Assembly: GCA_011032825.1 (NCBI GenBank)
Contig: JAADJZ010000040.1
Location: 209,771-273,770 of the forward strand
Direction of reading: 5' to 3'
Length of the DNA: 64,000 bases
Source of the DNA: Massariosphaeria phaeospora
Lineage: Eukaryota; Ascomycota; Dothideomycetes; Pleosporales
Position numbers and translations under genes: made by a program. Below, piece after piece: positions 1 to 12,224 of the stretch (positions are counted from its first letter, which is position 1; every line of letters begins with the position of its first letter). Under the pieces are notes generated by a model. That model made no database searches. It saw nothing but the letters and a program-made list of their open reading frames with translations, and was not told where the DNA came from.

Positions 1-474
1 CTGTACGTCCTCCACACGGAGAAACCCACATATTCAGCATACTTGTGCAGGCGTTGACTCGGCTCATGGCAGTACACCAGAAGTCCGCCGCAGCATTCTC
101 ACGCTCAACGCGCCGCTCTCGTGTGTCATCGTCGGCATCGAGTCGCACATCTGCGTCACACAAACGGCCCTCGACCTCCTCCGCGAAGGCCACAACGTCT
201 ACGTGATTGCCGATGGCGTCAGCAGCTGCAATAAAGAAGAGGTCCCGATCGCACTGGCACGGCTGCGGCATGAGGGCGTCGTAGTGATGACCAGTGAGAG
301 CTGGTTGTATGAATATGTGGGCGATGCTGCAAGTGCCGAGTGAGTGCACGAACACTAACTACTACCCGGTCTGAGATGGTCACTGATGTTTATAGGTTCA
401 AGCAAATCATGAAGCTTGTCAAAGAGACGGGCCCCAGCACGAAAGAAGCTTTGCAGACGCTATGCAAGATCTGA
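1..474 (+). CDS. Isochorismatase-like cysteine hydrolase, 3' part
   Basis: Only the C-terminal half lies in the window. Seen: exon 51-339, a GT-AG intron at 340-395, and a last exon 396-474 ending in TGA. A further intron probably spans 3-50 (GTACGT donor, CAG acceptor), although that stretch is also open. The protein carries GIESHICVTQTAL, the hallmark of the isochorismatase-like hydrolase superfamily, in which the Cys is the nucleophile. It is followed by a DGVSSCNKEE stretch and a SESWLYEYVGDA tail. Family knowledge: the partner Asp and Lys of the triad sit in the N-terminal half, which is outside the window. The closest resemblance is to eukaryotic ISOC1/ISOC2-type proteins, whose substrates are poorly defined, so a true isochorismatase or nicotinamidase role should not be assumed. 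The family call is secure; the substrate is unknown. Confidence 0.85.
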
Positions 475-842
475 CATACCCAGAGATCGCGTATCCATTT
501 AGCCGAAGTAAGGGTAAGAAAAATCAATGGTACAGTTAAATTGCCGACATCTTACGCTCACTTCTCCCATTATTTCTTGACCCTGATGACGCAGTGGAGC
601 CTTGCGCAGATTCAGGTCGAGTATTGGAAACTGACAAGAGACGACTACAGATTTCCTGACCACTACCAGCACAACGGGAAACACTGACTTTGAGGCTTTT
701 TGCAACACTGGTTTGAATTTCGGCGAAACTAAGATCTGAAAGTCTCCATTGCGCCCGATACAACGCCCAGGATGCGCTCCGCTAGCAAGTGTCGAGATAA
801 CACGTGCAGAAAGCCTGCCATTATGTTTAAAGTGGTAAAGAT
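475..842. other. Intergenic, convergent 3' ends
   Basis: This 368-bp spacer separates the stop of the hydrolase from the stop of acetate kinase, which point toward each other. No conserved coding frame, RNA gene or repeat is visible. It presumably holds both 3' UTRs. Confidence 0.6.
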
Positions 843-2262
843 CTAGATCCCGAACGCGTCGCCGGCAAATCGTCGTTGGTCCTCTAGCACGCCTCGCGCC
901 ATCTGCAACTGCTCATCAGTCTTGCAAATCAGCGTTTTGTACTTGGCATCTTCCGCGCTAATATCCACGACCACCTCGTCGCCCGGACTCGCATTCTTCT
1001 GCGCGTCGAGCGCAAAGCCCAGACACTTGACGTCGCCCACGACAGCCGCCCGCAATCGCTCGCCGCGCTCGCCAATGCCGCCCGCGAACACCAGCGCATC
1101 GACTTCGCCTTTCAGTTTCGTAAAGTACGGCGCCACGTAGTTCTGGAGGCGGTCGGCGAAGATGGCAAAGGCCAGCTCGTCGGCCTCGGCGCCCGAGCTG
1201 CTGATCTTGCCGAAGTCCGTGGTCCCCGTTAGAGCCTTCCAGCCGCTGGTTTTGTTCAGGATCTCTTCGGCCTGCGTGATGTGCAGCGTCGACGACGAGC
1301 TGCGCGAGGGTTTGCCGGCCGAGTGCGTGAAGTGGAACATTAGAGACGGGTCGATGGAGCCGGACCGCGTGGCGCCGGGCAGGCCCGCCAGCGGCGTCAG
1401 CCCCATGGACGTGTCGAGGCTGCGGCCGTTCTGGATGCAGCATGCGCTCGCTCCGGACCCGAGATGTAGCGCGATGATGTTGAGCTGGTCCTGGGGCTTG
1501 TGCAGGGCTGTGGCTACTGCGTCGACGATGAAGGCGTAGGATATGCCGTGGAAGCCGTACTTCCGCAGCTTGTTCTTGCGGGCTACGGACGGGTCGATGG
1601 GGTATGTGTGGATGTGGGGGGGGATTGTCGAGTGGAATGACGAGTCGAAGTAGGCGATGTTTTTGGCGGAGGGCAGCAGGGTCGTCGTGGCTTTTACGAT
1701 GGATAGCGCGCCGGCATTGTGTCTGTGTGCGCTTCGTGAGTACAAATCGTGTATGAGGGGGGGATGAGGGCATGCACGTAGGTACGTAAGTAAGTAGGTA
1801 ACGAAAGCAAAACACTCACAGCGGCGCCAGATCACTCAGCGCTTCAATGTTCTCGTACGTCTCCTTGTCAATCACCTGGTTTCGCGCATAATCCCCACCG
1901 TGCACAACGCGGTGGCACGTGAACTGCACATCGGCCTTCTCGTTCAGCTCCGCGAGTCCCTCGTCGTGCGTCAGGTGCTCGAGGATGTAGGTGAAGGCGG
2001 CTTCTTGCGAGGACACGTCGGGTAGCTGTTGGGCAAGGATGCGGTGGTGCGGGAAGCGCGTGTAGTGTAGGCGCGCGGGTGGCGCGGTGAGGTTGTCGAT
2101 TGTGGCTTCGGCGAGGGGGATCGGGGTGGCGGAGGGGGTGGAAGGAGAGTCGGGGTTGGAGGGGGAGGTGGAAGTGGCTGTATTTTTTTGAGTGGGCGTT
2201 TTGTAGACGGATATTTTGACGGAGGAGGAGCCTGCGTTGATGGAGAGGATTATTGAGGACAT
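843..2262 (-). CDS. Acetate kinase
   Basis: Interconverts acetyl phosphate plus ADP with acetate plus ATP in the cytosol. Two exons: 2262-1820 and 1722-843, joined across a 97-bp GT-AG intron (1723-1819), giving 440 residues, close to the family norm of about 400. Seen: the N-terminal phosphate-loop motif INAGSSSVKISVY, then CHRVVHGGDY, the junction LAPLHNAGALS formed by splicing, KYGFHGISY, HLGSGASACC, GLTPLAGLPGATRSGSIDP and the C-terminal FAGGIGERG. These are the ASKHA-fold signatures of acetate kinase, with no key motif missing. A Ser/Thr/Pro-rich insertion follows the first strand (about residues 22-48), which is a fungal feature. The gene is divergent from phosphoketolase, its metabolic partner, so a shared promoter region is likely. 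Very confident. Confidence 0.96.
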
Positions 2263-2928
2263 GGTGGTGAGGTGGTGATGCTGGGTCCACTTGTGATTGG
2301 CTGGAGGCGGGCTGCGGACTTGGTGGATGGAAGCGCGCCAGGCTTGTGAGATGGATTGGTATTCACAGTAGTAAAGGGGTGCCCGTGAGATTCGGAAGTT
2401 ATCTAGAGACTGAGTCGATTTTTTTCTTCATCAGGGGCTTCGTCGCTGGGCTATACTGCAAGGTGGGTACTGTGCGGAACCAGGGACGGAGGTCGCGGCC
2501 GGCCGTTGGATCTATCTATGCTCACAACACCATCATTACACCACGACACTGCAGGCCTCGTCATACTCCGTACTGTCGGCTTGAATACGGATCGATCGGG
2601 ATTGGCAGATGTAAACAGTAGTGTTGTTTGCTTTCTCTTGTGCTGCATGTCTACGCGCATGCCGATACGGTGACGTTGTTTGGCCTCGATGTCTGCTCGC
2701 TCGGGTACGGGTTGTTGTTTCCACGGGTTGTTTAGCGTACGATGACGATATGAAGCAGTCAAGCCAGCGTCACAATGAGAGCTGAGCTGTGCATCTCGAG
2801 GCAGGAATTACGTCATGGCCGGTTCGTGAATAGCTGTGGTACTTTCGGACTTTCTGGACTCAATCTACACGACTGCAAGAACTCCCTGGAGCCCCTAGAA
2901 TCGAATCCCAATCGCCATCTTGCTCAAC
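2263..2928. promoter_or_regulatory. Shared divergent promoter region, ack/xfp
   Basis: A 666-bp spacer lies between the start codons of acetate kinase (minus) and phosphoketolase (plus). Short open frames in it have no family features. I see no clear TATA box or named operator. Co-regulation is inferred only from the head-to-head arrangement of two consecutive pathway enzymes. Confidence 0.6.
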
Positions 2929-5476
2929 ATGCCTGGCGAAATCATCGATCGCGCAAATCCGGCGCCGAAACCGTCGCATGTGCCGGATCAGATCCTCTCG
3001 CTCAAGGTCGAGGTAGAGAAGAAGGATTTACCTAAGGATGTAGCAACGGCACTGAAAGAGTTCAGGCGGGCGGCTTGCTATATCGCTGCCGGTAGGTACT
3101 CAGCTTTGATTCATGTGATGCGACTGCTGATGCACATAGCCATGATATTTCTCAAAGACAACGTCTTCTTAGAGAAGGATCTGGCTTTCGACGACATCAA
3201 GCCACGGCTTCTGGGACACTGGGGCACGTGTCCTGGGCTGATACTGGTCTACGCGCATCTCAACTACCTCGTCCAAAAGCACGATGTCGACATGATCTAT
3301 GTAGTCGGTCCCGGGCACGGCGCTCCGGCACTACTGGCTGCATTGTGGTTAGAGGGCTCGATGGCGAGGTTTATGCCACAGTACACGCGCGACCGACAAG
3401 GGCTTCATAACCTCATCTCTAAGTTCTCAGCGCCAGGAGGGCCGCCAAGCCACATCAACGCGGAGACCCCTGGTTCTATCCATGAGGGCGGTGAGCTGGG
3501 ATATGCGCTAGCTGTGAGCTTCGGTGCCATTATGGACAAGCCGGATCTTGTCGTGACGTGTGTCGTTGGGGATGGAGAGGCTGAGACGGGACCGACGGCG
3601 ACGGCGTGGCATGCCTACAAGTACATTGACCCGGCAGAGTCTGGTGCCGTCATTCCGATCGTCCATGTGAATGGTTTCAAGATCAGTGAGCGAACAATCT
3701 ATGGTGTCATGGACGACAAAGAGCTCGCTGCTCTGTTCACTGGATATGGTTATCGGCCTCGCTTTGTAGAGGACCTCGACAATATCGATGTTGACCTTGC
3801 TAGCTCGTTGGAGTGGGCCCTCGCTGAAATCCGGAAAATCCAGAGGGCTGCGCGTTCCGGGAACCCCATCATGAAGCCTCAATGGCCGGTCATCATCATG
3901 CGGACTCCCAAGGGCTGGACCGGACCCAAGAAGGTTGACGGCGAGTTCATTGAAGGGTCGTATCATTCACATCAGGTGCCGCTTGCAAAGGCAAAGTCCG
4001 ATGAGCAGCAGTTGCAAGATCTTCAAAAGTGGTTAAAGTCATACGGCCCGCAAGACCTCTTCAAGGAGGATGGTTCTCCAATCCAGGACATCCTCGACGT
4101 CATACCCAGGGACGAGAAGAAGATGGGCCAGCTCAAAGAAACATACGACCCATATGTGGGTATCGATGTGCCGGACTGGATGGCTTTAGGGGTAGACAAA
4201 GGCACCGAGGCTTCTTCGATGCAACGATGCGGCACGCTCATGGACCAAGCCTTCCAGGCGAACTCAAAGAGCCTTCGCATGTTCTCCCCCGACGAGCTAG
4301 AGAGCAATAAGCTCAACGCCGTTTTCGATCATACCGGCAGGAATTTCCAGTGGGATGAGTTTGCGAACGCGCGGGGTGGTCGGGTCATTGAGATTTTGTC
4401 TGAGCACTGCTGTCAGGGCTTCATGCAGGGCTACACCATCACCGGGAGGGTGGGCTTGTTCCCGTCATACGAGAGCTTTCTGGGCATCATAGGCACCATG
4501 ATGGTTCAGTATGCCAAGTTTGGCAAGATGGTAAGGAAGTACTGCATATTTCTCGAAAGGAGCCCCGGGCTAACGAGTACGGCAGGGACGTGAGACGAGC
4601 TGGCGCGGTCCAGTGGGTAGCCTGAATTATATCGAGACTTCCACCTGGACTCGGCAGGAGCACAACGGCTTCAGCCACCAGAATCCGTCCTTTATCAGTC
4701 TCGTACTCAATCTCAAACCCACTGCCGCGCGTGTGTATTTCCCACCGGATGCCAACTGCTTCTTGTCTACACTTGCGCACTGCCTCCGCTCAAAGGGCTA
4801 CGTCAACCTGATGGTCGGATCAAAGCAGCCCACGCCCGTCTACCTCAGCCCCAAAGAAGCAGAAGCCCACTGCCGCGCCGGCGCCTCAGTCTGGGAGTTC
4901 GCCAGCACAGACAGCGGCCTAAACCCGGACGTCGTGCTCGTGGGCATCGGCGCCGAACTCACCTTCGAGGTGCTCAAAGCCGCCGAACTCCTCCGCGCCA
5001 TGGCGCCCGACCTGCGCGTGCGCGTCGTCAACGTCACCGACCTGCTCGTGCTCGAATCCGAAGGCCAGCACCCGCACGGCCTCACGACGCAGGACTTCGA
5101 CGCCCTGTTCCCCGCGGACCGCGCCGTGCACTTCAACTACCACGGCTACGCCACCGAGCTGAAAGGCCTGCTGTTCGCGCGGCCGAACACCGCGCGCATG
5201 ACTGTTGAGGGCTACCGCGAGGAGGGCTCGACGACTACGCCCTTTGATATGATGCTACTCAACCACGTGTCGCGGTACCACGTCATGGAGTATGCGCTGC
5301 GGGGCGGGGCGCAGGTCAATGAGAAGGTTCGGGTTAGGTTGGTGCCGCTGCTGGCGGATTTGAAGCATCGGGTGAGGAAGACGAGGGAGTTTATTTTTGG
5401 GGAGGGGAGGGATCCGGGGGATACGTATGATTTTGGGATGGTGAGGGGGGGTGGGGGCGTGCTTTATGAGGGGTGA
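2929..5476 (+). CDS. Phosphoketolase (Xfp family)
   Basis: A thiamine-diphosphate enzyme that cleaves xylulose-5-phosphate or fructose-6-phosphate with phosphate to acetyl phosphate and an aldose phosphate. Three exons, 2929-3091, 3140-4530 and 4586-5476, with introns of 48 and 55 bp, give 814 residues, the usual size. The ATG at 2929 (MPGEIIDR) is preferred; the frame also opens upstream with a TTG. Seen: GHWGTCPGL and GPGHGAP in the N-terminal domain, the ThDP/Mg motif GDGEAETGPTATAWHAYK, NGFKISERT, and in the C-terminal half RQEHNGFSHQ followed by the phosphoketolase C-terminal domain ending near DTYDFGMV. Splice 2 is fixed by continuity between AKFGKM and GRETSWRGPVGSLNY. Its product acetyl-P is the substrate of the divergent acetate kinase. 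Very confident in family; substrate preference cannot be read from sequence. Confidence 0.96.
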
Positions 5477-6749
5477 TGAGGGGGGGAGTGTGAAGATGGG
5501 GGATGAGGACAGGGAGAGAGATGTGGACGGATGGGAGGGCAGTGATGATGGTTTGCGGGCGCTCTGTATGGTAGGTACTGCGAACCTTCCCGGATAGGGC
5601 CAAGATGATTTACTAGAAACCCGCATAACGGTGATAGCTTTCAACCTCCACCGCATCACCACCCATGCGAATCAATCCGTTTTAGGAAGGGGAAAGGTCT
5701 ACCTACATTTGGGGAACACACGGAAGCCAACTCCCCGAGTTTTCCAGAAACACATAGTACTTCTTCCTACGTACTACCTTCCAACACAATTAACCTTAGA
5801 CTCTCAACCTCCCGTTCAATTACAACACCACACATCACTACGCGCGCTCCCTTCATCCAGCCCCCCACCTGCCTCCATACCTACTTGACACACCAAACAA
5901 ACGCTATGAACCCCAGCATCCCAGACTCCATACTCCATGCTCGCTCGCCCCGCATATCCTCACTTTACGTCAAGTGCCTGCTTTTATATACTGTTACGGT
6001 ACTACCTTCCCCTGAACACTCCAGTCCATTCCATGCACGCCATGACTACTTCACTACTTGGTCCATAAGATAGGCCGGCCCACTAAAGCCTTGCCTTGTT
6101 AGTCTAGAGGGCCTCACTCGATCACTCTATCACTCCATCACTCCATCACAACTATTGTTTCCCTTATAGTAGTGTTATCCTACAGTGGGTCTAGATTAGA
6201 TCAGGTTGAGGCTAGACTCGGCTATTGATCAGACGAATCACCTCACATGCCATTCTATCCCATCCTATCCCGCAGATAAGTATTTCTTAACGCCTTAACT
6301 AGGTATTACTTTACTTTACCCGCCCACATACATGCATATACACCTACCAAGTCCCAGCCCCATCCTCCTCCTCTTCCAAACCCGACAAAATTTTAAGTCA
6401 AGCCAAGATAGATAGATCAAGGGTACGTACCTACAACAACAACCCATGCCACGGTTCGGCGCCCAAGTGGCGCTGCTGCGGCAAGTGCGGCAACGAAATG
6501 GAGAACTGGAACTTCGGAAGACGGGGGGGGGGATAGCGGACGCGGAAAGGTGCGCGGCGCGGAAAGATTTTTGAGTGAGAGGCAAGGGAAAGATGAGGAA
6601 TAGGAATATATATATGGGTATAGATTGAACAAATATTAAACATTTGCGTAAAGCTAGACAGAGCTATACCAAACTTCGCCATCACCCACCCACCCACAAA
6701 GTCATTTACCACCAACCTATCTTCTCCCTTTCCCTCCCATCCTCATCAC
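5477..6749. other. Intergenic, pyrimidine-rich
   Basis: About 1.27 kb between the stops of phosphoketolase and the FAD oxidoreductase. The plus strand is C/T/A-rich with many CCTACC and ACCTAC words. Open frames here lack any recognisable domain. A small array of an 8-9 bp ATCACTCY-like unit is present at about 6114-6149. I see no RNA gene. Confidence 0.55.
6114..6149. repeat. Short minisatellite, ATCACTCY-like unit
   Basis: Roughly four imperfect copies of an 8-9 bp unit (variants of atcactcta and atcactcc) in the spacer after phosphoketolase. It is too small and degenerate to assign a function. Confidence 0.55.
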
Positions 6750-8464
6750 TCAAACCGGCAGCTTAAACCCCCCCGGCACCCCCCTCTGAAACACGCCACT
6801 GGGATCATACTTCCGACTCACCTCCCTCAAAAACCCCACATTCGCATCCCCATACTTCCGTATCGGGTCCTGCCACAGCGCCGCATAGTTCAAATACACC
6901 CACTCATTAAACAAGCCTTTCTGCCTCGCCCCCGCATTGATCGCCGCCTCGAGCGCCTGCATGCCCGCCTCGATGCGCGGCGAGTCGAGCGCGAGCTGCC
7001 ACGACACGGCAAAAGATAGTAGGATGAGGTCGTCGGTCGAGCGGTCTAGCCCGAGCACGTTGGTGTTGGGCGCCGATTTGGCGTATAGGACGTGTGGTAG
7101 TGGCTGGATGCTCATGGTGAAGATGAAGCCGACGGCCGTGAGCAGCTGCAGCTGCGCGGCGTCGGCGAGGGCGAAGACGTCGGCGAGGAAGGCGGGCGTC
7201 ACGCCGACTTTGTTGGTGAAGGTCGCGGTCACGAAGAGGTTCTGGCGGCCGTTGGTGACGGATTGGAGGGCGGCGATTTCGTTGGTGAAGCTGGAGAGCT
7301 CGTCTTTGCGGATCGTGGTGAGTGTTTTGGGCAGGTCGTCGAGCTGCTTGAAGGAGGGCGGGGGCCAGGGCGTGCTGCCGTCCGTGTAGGCGATGTTGTG
7401 CAGGATGGTGGGGATGCCGGCCAGCCAGGCGAAGTCGGTGATGAGCGCGCCATACGGGTCGAAGGTGGCGCTGACGGTGAAGTTGACGAAGAAGTCGAAG
7501 ACGGCCTCCTTGACCGTGATAGGCTGTGAAAGCGTGCCGCCCCAGAACTCGGATTGCTGGAAGAGTTTGCTGTCGAAGCGGGTTACTACGCCGAAGTTGT
7601 TGCTGCCGCCTTTGATGGCGCGGAAGAGGTCGCTGTTGCGGCTGCTGCTGGCCGTGGCGATGGTACCGTTGGCGAGGACGATCTCGATTGCTTGGAGATT
7701 ATCGCATGCCAGACCATAGCGCCCAGAGAAGAACGAGATGCCACCTAGCAATGTCATAAGAGGATGGACTATATTAGTGGGGAAAGGAGTTCCGCATACC
7801 TCCGGTCAGCAATCCCCCAGCGCCGACAGGGGTCACGCGACCCCCGACCATAGCAAGGTCGAGCTTGTCGAGGGTGCCATAGACATTGCCCCATCGATTG
7901 CCAGCCCCAATGCTGACAGTCTTCTGGTCGCCAGCCACTGTAACCTGGTTCATGCTTTGCATGTCGATAGTGACTCCGCCTTGAATGTTCGCTGCACCGG
8001 CATTTGGAGTGTGCCTGAGGTTGAGTTAGTCTTTTGCATCACAAAGGAACCTGAATTGATATCTTACCCGGCGCCTCGTACGGCGAACTTGCAACCAGCT
8101 ATGGATGCCTGGTGGGCAACGCTGAGGATAGTAACAGCCGTGGAAACATCCTGGGTGCTAATTGGGACGACAATGCACGTCGGCTTGACGCTCTGCTCCT
8201 GTGCCGACCAGAAGGATAGCTGAGACGACGTGTAGGCCAAATCTGTCACGAAATTGACCCTGTCCGGGAGAAAATACTCCAAAGCAGTACACTATGAGCC
8301 AGTCAACATCAGTCTTCGGTGTGAGTTGCGGAATCACTCACGCAGGCACCACTCTTCCTCAGCTGGTCCAAAATGGCATTCTTGTCAATAGGTGCAGCAG
8401 CGACTGAGTGAAACAAGAAGGCAAACGGAAGGATAGCCCGGACAGTAGTAGGAAGAAGTAACAT
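6750..8464 (-). CDS. Secreted BBE-type FAD-linked oxidoreductase
   Basis: Four exons (8464-8342, 8291-8068, 8014-7800, 7744-6750) give 518 residues. The first exon encodes a hydrophobic secretion signal (MLLLPTTVRAILPFAFLF, cleavage probably after VAAA). Then come the FAD_binding_4 features: PTCIVVPISTQDVSTAV, the VRGAGHTPNAGAANI segment, whose His is the expected 8-alpha-histidyl FAD attachment site, and GGGISFFSGRYGLACDN with AIKGGSNNFGVVTRFD. A C-terminal BBE-like segment ends YDPSGVFQRGVPGGF. The Cys in GLACDN is noted, but I cannot say it is a second FAD link. Family members oxidise alcohols, sugars, aldehydes or alkaloid-like substrates outside the cell; the substrate is unknown here. 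Each splice restores a continuous family alignment, so the model is strong. Confidence 0.92.
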
Positions 8465-8506
8465 CTTGAATGCGACCTACTGAGCATTGTATGCAAGTGT
8501 GCCGCG

Positions 8507-8514
8507 CCTTTATA
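8507..8514 (-). promoter_or_regulatory. TATA box for the FAD oxidoreductase
   Basis: On the minus strand the octamer reads TATAAAGG, about 45 bp upstream of the start codon at 8464. Position and sequence fit a core promoter element. Confidence 0.55.
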
Positions 8515-9790
8515 CATATAACGTTCCTCAACTCGTCCCCTTGACTGGCACTCTTATCAGACCCCTCCCATGCAGCATGCAAGACAGTGCAAACCTGGTT
8601 CCCAACACGGTGCGTGTAACCATACGAGTGTCTTTGATTGAAAGATCTATTAATGGGCGCACATTCAACCGATCCTTGCCCTATCAGGACGATGGATGCT
8701 GAAGCGAGCATACTGTACCCGAGCCCGCTGTGAGTCGTCTAGAGATTAATCGTGGTTGGATAAATATCCTGCATTGAACGTGGAGGTGGCAGTGCGCCAC
8801 CGGAGCGCCTCGTCGGGCCGTTGTTCTGATTCGTCTGCCACCACACCCACACCAGCGTTGAAGACTTTTGCGCCGTGGTGTTGAGTGTGTTACACGACCG
8901 CTCTCACACCACTACCCCGGACCGCCATCGGAGGAGCTGCGGCGAAGCCGTCCGGGTAAGACTGATCAACAGGATATCGAAAGCGGCTCAACCGTGGGCC
9001 CGGCAGCGACTCCACGTGTAGAAAAACGTTCAACGGCCCCGGTAACGGGCCACTACCGGCAGTCTCGTTAAGCGTTCAGGTTAGCTTTTCAATAAGCACG
9101 TACATACGAGCGCCAAGTCCTGGTGGTGAGCTGAGGGTTCAGTGCATTCAGCCAAAACGAACACGAGCACACCCCAACACCGGGTGTCAGAGATTCCGGC
9201 TTCGTATGGGGAAGGAGTTTACTTTATGGTAGCACAACGGTCGGTTCCCGTTGAGCATGGCGTCCTCGGGTGCTGCTCGAAGCGAGACATCGATACGTAT
9301 GCAGCATCCAGATGGGTCGGTAGGCGGGGGGTGAGTTGAGGTGAGTTGTGACGGTTGCAACGATTGCAGCTTTTCACCGAAGCGAGAGGGCGCTAGCGGC
9401 CCGGGAGCTTGGAGTGACCCGTGACCCTGGTGCTTACCTACCTACGAGCACCTCAGTATTGGGTTCTTCGTATCGGCAACCCGATAGAACACCTTAGCGA
9501 GGCTTAATCTCTTATGTGACCGTCGCATAAATTTCTGTCTCTACTCGCCATTCTCTGCGGATAGATCATGGACCTCGGAATCATCTGAGTCACGTGTTAC
9601 ACCACCTACCTACGTCACAGAGACAACCTCTCGGCTCATATGGATAGAGAGCAGAAGTGGTCTATCCAGGGTATTCATTCGAGAAGCAGACAACCTCACC
9701 AGCTTCGCGATGCCAGATGTACCAAGTATTTACACATCTCTACAAGGAAATCAATCAGATCCTCTACAACCCCAGCATCAAGATCTCGAC
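8515..9790. other. Intergenic, no gene seen
   Basis: The spacer from the FAD oxidoreductase promoter to the stop of the next FAD monooxygenase. The short open frames (for example about 8868-9071 and 9142-9339) show no conserved motif or splice continuity. A TCACGTG word occurs near 9590. Nothing else can be supported. Confidence 0.5.
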
Positions 9791-11228
9791 TTACAATTTA
9801 GCAAAAAACCCCTCCGCTTTACACGCTTTCTCCGCCTCGGCCACGACATCCATGCCATAGATCATGCGCTGCACATCCGCATCCGCCCATTTGTCCGGCA
9901 CCGGTCCCTTACCCGTCTTCAACGCAGCAAACATCTTGTCGCGCTCTTCTTTCGCCTTGCCAGTGCCCAGGTGCATGTTCCGCCCGTTCTCGGCGGCCAT
10001 CTCAACTAGGGTCTCCGCCCGGTCTTTGCGCACCTTCTCGTAGACTTTTAGGGCTCTGTTGATCGTCTCGGGCTTGCCGTCTGCAATTCGCTTGGGTTCC
10101 AGTACGACACCGAGCACGGCCGCGTCTTCGATGGCTTGAGCCGCGCCTTGGGCGAGATGTGGGAGTGTGGGGTGGCATGCGTCGCCGATGAGCGCGGTCG
10201 AGCCATGCACCCAGGTGCTTAGCGGTTCGTGAACGCGGAGCTTCCATTCTACAACTTCGCCTTCTGGTACAAGATCCAGCATCCGTTGAATCATCGGGCA
10301 AAAGTCGCCGTACACATTCATCATTTCGGCCTTGGAGCCCTTTGTGGTATACGTTGTATTCGGTGCGCCTGCAAAGTTTGTGTCTGGTTGCGCCGTTGAG
10401 ATGTTGTATATCGTCTTGTTCTCGATCGGGTATGCAATGATGTGTCGCTTTTCTCCTATCCATCTCACTACCCTATCGGTATCGATCAGCGCAAGAAGCT
10501 CCGGGTCGTGCTTCATCTGGTCTCGAGTGAGCATGATACGGTACGCGGCCTGGCCGGTATCCTTCGCATCCGCATGTTCTCCAAGCTCTTTCAGTAACGA
10601 GACTCGAGTGTTGCTCTTCACTCCGTCGGCTCCAAGCAAGACATCACACTCGATGCGCTCCGATTCCCCGCCCAAGGGTGTCAACCGAAAGCTCGGCTTC
10701 AGACTTGGCTTTGCTCCAAATTGTACATCCGATATTGTGCTTCCAAGCTTGATTGTAATGCCGGACTCTTTCTGACAGGCCTCGTATATTGAACCTGCCA
10801 AACTCGCACGATGTCCGACCATGTGTGGGTATCCATACGTTTTCTCAATGTAGTCAAGCTTGACAAGGCCGAGTTCCTTGTCCGTCGAGCCTTCGCGGAT
10901 GCTGGTGCTGAAGCATTGGACGCCTTCGTCAGCGATCTTCTTCCAGCAGCCCAGGCGGTCGAGGATTCGAGCCATGTTCGGGGCGAGCTGGATACCGGCG
11001 CCCACGAAGCCGAGGCCTGGTGCATTCTCGTAGACGGTGACGTTTTTGTGGCCGCCTTTTGCGAGGGCTAAAGCAGTGGCGAGACCGCCCATGCCTGACG
11101 CCGTGTCAGCTTTGCTAATGTGGGGAATATCTTTTAGTCGAGCATTGCTCTCTATGCCGAAGAGAGTTGATAAGAGCCAATTGGTACGTACCGGCGCCGA
11201 CAATAGCTATCCTGGTGTTTTCCGCCAT
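9791..11228 (-). CDS. FAD-dependent monooxygenase, salicylate hydroxylase-like
   Basis: A class A flavoprotein monooxygenase using NAD(P)H and O2, probably to hydroxylate an aromatic ring. Two exons: 11228-11192 (37 nt) and 11094-9791, giving 446 residues. The 96-nt intron falls inside the Rossmann motif; splicing with the CAG acceptor at 11095-11097 restores IAIVGAGMGGLATALALAKGG, so that acceptor is preferred over the upstream TAG. Other signatures are GHRASLAGSIYEA, the DG motif DVLLGADGVKSNTR and the GD motif LIGDACHPTLPHLAQGAAQAIEDA. No secretion signal, so cytosolic. The family covers salicylate, 6-hydroxynicotinate and related hydroxylases; the substrate is unresolved. Its closeness to a tannase/feruloyl esterase makes a phenolic substrate reasonable. 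Confidence 0.92.
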
Positions 11229-12224
11229 GGTGACAGACAAAGGGTATTGTCCCAGCTATCTCAACGAAGCTGCCTCGCCTTGGACTGCGCAACGAAGACG
11301 AGGATGGCGGACAGATCGAATTGTCTTCCGAGACGTTCTGTGTCCTGCAGAAGCGCGGGTCAATGGCGCTCGGAAACGCTCACAACGGACCGTCCGATCA
11401 GAGGACAGATATTGCACCGGTCCGGAAGAACGTATTGCAGGATGAATGATAGATGGACAACCTTGGAAGAAATCTCGAGCTCCGGGATACCGGAACCTGG
11501 TCACGGCAGCAGGTGCGGCATGGCAACATATCGCCCCGGATAGGCTGGGAAACACTCGGCTCAGCAGGGACCGTCGCTCTGGCACTAGTGGATCACAAGA
11601 GCCACAGCATCGTCGAATCGTGGCGGGGCGGGGATGGGGAGATGGTGGACGCAGGACGGGGGTGAACGGCACAACGGGTGGCAGCTGCCGAACCCCACAC
11701 CCGCTTGCCCCGCCTGGATCTGATGAAGCCCAGCCCCACCGACCGACTGACAGCGACAGCGACAGTCAGCGATGGCACCCCTTGGCTACCCTAACACCCT
11801 CGGCAGCTTATCATAGTCATTGTACGTACTGTATTGATAATGACCGGCAGCACGTCCACGGCAATGGCCGAGATGACACAGCCCGGCGGCGCACTACATC
11901 TAACCCATCATTCCCAGCTAACAATCATTTCTAGGACCTCACAAGGCAAGGTATAGTAGCGACAGCAAGGTACAGCAGCGCTGCAATAGCAGCCACAATC
12001 TAGCGTATGTAAGCTGCCTAATGTGGTAGATGGGCTAGATTTATGGGGATAATGGGTTCGATGTACGAGTAGTGCGCCGCACAGCCCGTCGCAATGGGGT
12101 CCGAGTACCTTTCTCCACTTTGGGTCGGTCGCTGTATGGGCCTTTATAAACAGCAGGCCGGTGCTGGGCTCTCAGCAAACATCACGGCTAATTCACTGAC
12201 GCTTCACGGCGTCGATTGGCTTCT
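11229..12224. promoter_or_regulatory. Divergent spacer, monooxygenase/esterase
   Basis: A spacer of 996 bp between two divergently transcribed genes. Open frames inside it are low-complexity and show no domain. A TATAAA at 12145-12150 serves the esterase side. Confidence 0.5.
12145..12150 (+). promoter_or_regulatory. TATA box for the tannase/feruloyl esterase
   Basis: TATAAA lies about 75 bp before the ATG at 12225, in a CCTTTATAAACAG context. Its position suits a fungal core promoter. Confidence 0.6.

Noticed and set aside
958..1815. 285-codon minus-strand frame overlapping acetate kinase
   Set aside because: It is a shadow frame: the overlapping frame carries all acetate kinase motifs, while this one gives Arg/His/Pro-rich nonsense.
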